From assembly GCA_031411495.1 (NCBI GenBank), contig JANOBD010000168.1, forward strand, positions 16,768-80,767: a stretch of DNA of 64,000 nucleotides, read 5' to 3'. Source of the DNA: JANOBD01 sp031411495. GTDB taxonomy: Bacteria; Planctomycetota; Phycisphaerae; Tepidisphaerales; Tepidisphaeraceae. Under the pieces are notes generated by a model, which searched no databases, was not told where the DNA came from, and saw only the letters and a program-made list of their open reading frames with translations. This document shows positions 63,415 to 64,000 of the stretch, one piece after another (the first letter of the stretch is position 1; every line of letters starts with the position of its first letter). The position numbers and the translations under genes are program-made.

Positions 63415-63456
63415 TGCACTCGGAGGGGCTCGAACCCCCAACCCTCGGTTCCGAAG
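63415..63456 (-). mobile_element. 3' fragment of tRNA-Arg(UCG), probable attachment site
   Basis: On the minus strand the 42 nt read CTTCGGA (anticodon loop, UCG), ACCGA (3' half of the anticodon stem), GGGTT (variable loop), GGGGG-TTCGAGC-CCCTC (T arm) and CGAGTGC plus A (acceptor 3' half and discriminator). The 5' half of the tRNA is absent and the bases before the anticodon loop do not pair with ACCGA. This is the usual remnant where an element integrated into a tRNA 3' end. In tRNA orientation the element lies on the 5' side, that is at positions above 63456. Confidence 0.7.
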
Positions 63457-63603
63457 GGACTTATAGCAACCACAGCGAGGGTTGACCGTCAACTTCCACG
63501 GCGTGTTGAATGACGAGTTTCACCCCGTGACACGCATCCCTCCTCGCGCTGTCGAACCCGTCGCGTAGTGTCGAATAGCCCAGCTCGGAATGAGGCAATT
63601 TTG

Positions 63604-64000
63604 ATGCGTGACGCAAGCTCATACTCGTTCAAACGGAAAAACGCTGACGTCTTCGATCTCGCGAGCATCGACGAGAAGGCGATCCCTATTCCTGCCGCGA
63701 TCGGATCGACCTACTGGGCAATCCTGAAGGTGATGTTCGAGCACCCGAATCAGCGGGTCTACATGGACAAGCTCGCAAGCGAAGTCGCCGCGGTGCTTCG
63801 CGATCGCGATGACGAGGGCTGGTCTACCTTCGAGAAGAAGCCCGATGCGAAACCGTGGCAAGACCGGTTGAGGATGTCTGCGAAGTTGTTGACGAGGACA
63901 AGCGGAAATCATCCCTATGGCCTCCGCGTCCGTGAGCAAGGTCTGCTGTTGAGGGCGGCGACTGATGAGCAGGGCCGATTGTATTTCGAGCTTTCAAGAG
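63604..64000 (+). CDS. Hypothetical protein (3' partial), first gene of a putative island
   Basis: The frame from ATG 63604 (GAGG upstream) is open to the end of the window, at least 132 residues. It reads MRDASSYSFKRKNADVFDLAS, then IGSTYWAILKVMFEHPNQRVYMDKLASEVAAVLRD, which resembles a winged-helix-like region, and GLRVREQGLLLRAATDEQGRLYFELSR. I recognise no family. It lies just inside the presumed attachment site, so it may be island cargo. Codon use is less GC-rich than the neighbours. Confidence 0.55.
   Translation, partial: MRDASSYSFKRKNADVFDLASIDEKAIPIPAAIGSTYWAILKVMFEHPNQRVYMDKLASEVAAVLRDRDDEGWSTFEKKPDAKPWQDRLRMSAKLLTRTSGNHPYGLRVREQGLLLRAATDEQGRLYFELSR

Larger units (their letters stand above)
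63095..63603. other. Boundary region holding a tRNA-Arg fragment
   Basis: No gene is supported here. Left of 63415 nothing was recognised except the 9-bp hairpin at 63383-63409; the tRNA fragment at 63415-63456 is listed separately. From 63457 the sequence probably belongs to an integrated element. Confidence 0.5.

Noticed and set aside
63415..63456. Intact tRNA-Arg gene
   Set aside because: Only the 3' half is present; no D arm, no 5' acceptor strand and no pairing on the anticodon 5' side.
63604..64000. Phage-defence gene
   Set aside because: Only the N-terminal part is seen and no recognised domain supports it.

Overview
The window reads as a chromosomal stretch of a GC-rich planctomycete, most likely class Phycisphaerae (Tepidisphaera-like). 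Signs are: secreted enzymes ending in EF-hand (dockerin-like) repeats plus a PEP-CTERM tail, prepilin-type proteins with the FTLVELLVVIGIIA leader and an FADGH C-terminus, a planctomycete-style ribosomal protein L34, many lipoproteins with Thr-Pro-rich linkers (TTRP/TTKP/TTQP), and mostly single genes or short operons. No rRNA, intact tRNA, CRISPR array, transposase or integrase was seen.

Layout. 1-3.8 kb: a 5'-truncated GH13 amylase and a prepilin-like protein. 4.1-9.6 kb (minus): a PEGA/TolB-like lipoprotein, an unknown lipoprotein, DinB, a PHP phosphatase and RpiA. 9.9-18.3 kb: an unknown acidic-tail protein, rpmH (L34, only 44 codons), a beta-propeller protein, an S55 (SpoIVB-like) protease, RNase III and RecQ. 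18.3-23.5 kb: a propeller-phosphoesterase lipoprotein, an orphan sugar-binding protein, PyrE and an MTH1187-type protein. 23.5-27.6 kb (minus): a tight operon of Lgt, a lipoprotein, three small membrane proteins and a radical SAM enzyme resembling tetraether-lipid synthase (Tes). 27.6-34.7 kb: repeats, a GlcG/HbpS protein, DinB, IlvD, an unknown secreted protein, an M28 peptidase and a 21-bp phased tandem array. 34.7-40.9 kb: PrfC, a TrhO-RluA fusion, an SRPBCC protein, a DoxX-like protein and a long mannose-6-phosphate isomerase. 41-56.4 kb: a carbohydrate locus with a XylR-type regulator, GH53 galactanase, PEP-CTERM protein, GH35, GH5-like enzyme, prepilin-like protein and an AraFGH-type importer. 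56.5-63.1 kb: a PepSY protein with a two-component system and a COG4705 membrane protein, an MFS gene with an in-frame amber codon, ChrB and a second MFS transporter. 63.4-64 kb: a 42-bp 3' fragment of tRNA-Arg(UCG), probably the edge of an integrated element whose first gene runs off the window.

How genes work together. The 41-56 kb locus fits degradation of beta-1,4-galactan or arabinogalactan outside the cell (GH53, GH35, GH5-like), display through PEP-CTERM tails, and L-arabinose uptake by AraFGH under a XylR-type activator. The 23.5-27.6 kb operon suggests envelope lipid remodelling. PepSY protein, response regulator, kinase and COG4705 protein look like one envelope-sensing unit. Noncoding DNA is rich in dispersed palindromes, including a ~160-bp element present twice and a repeat inserted in frame into lgt.
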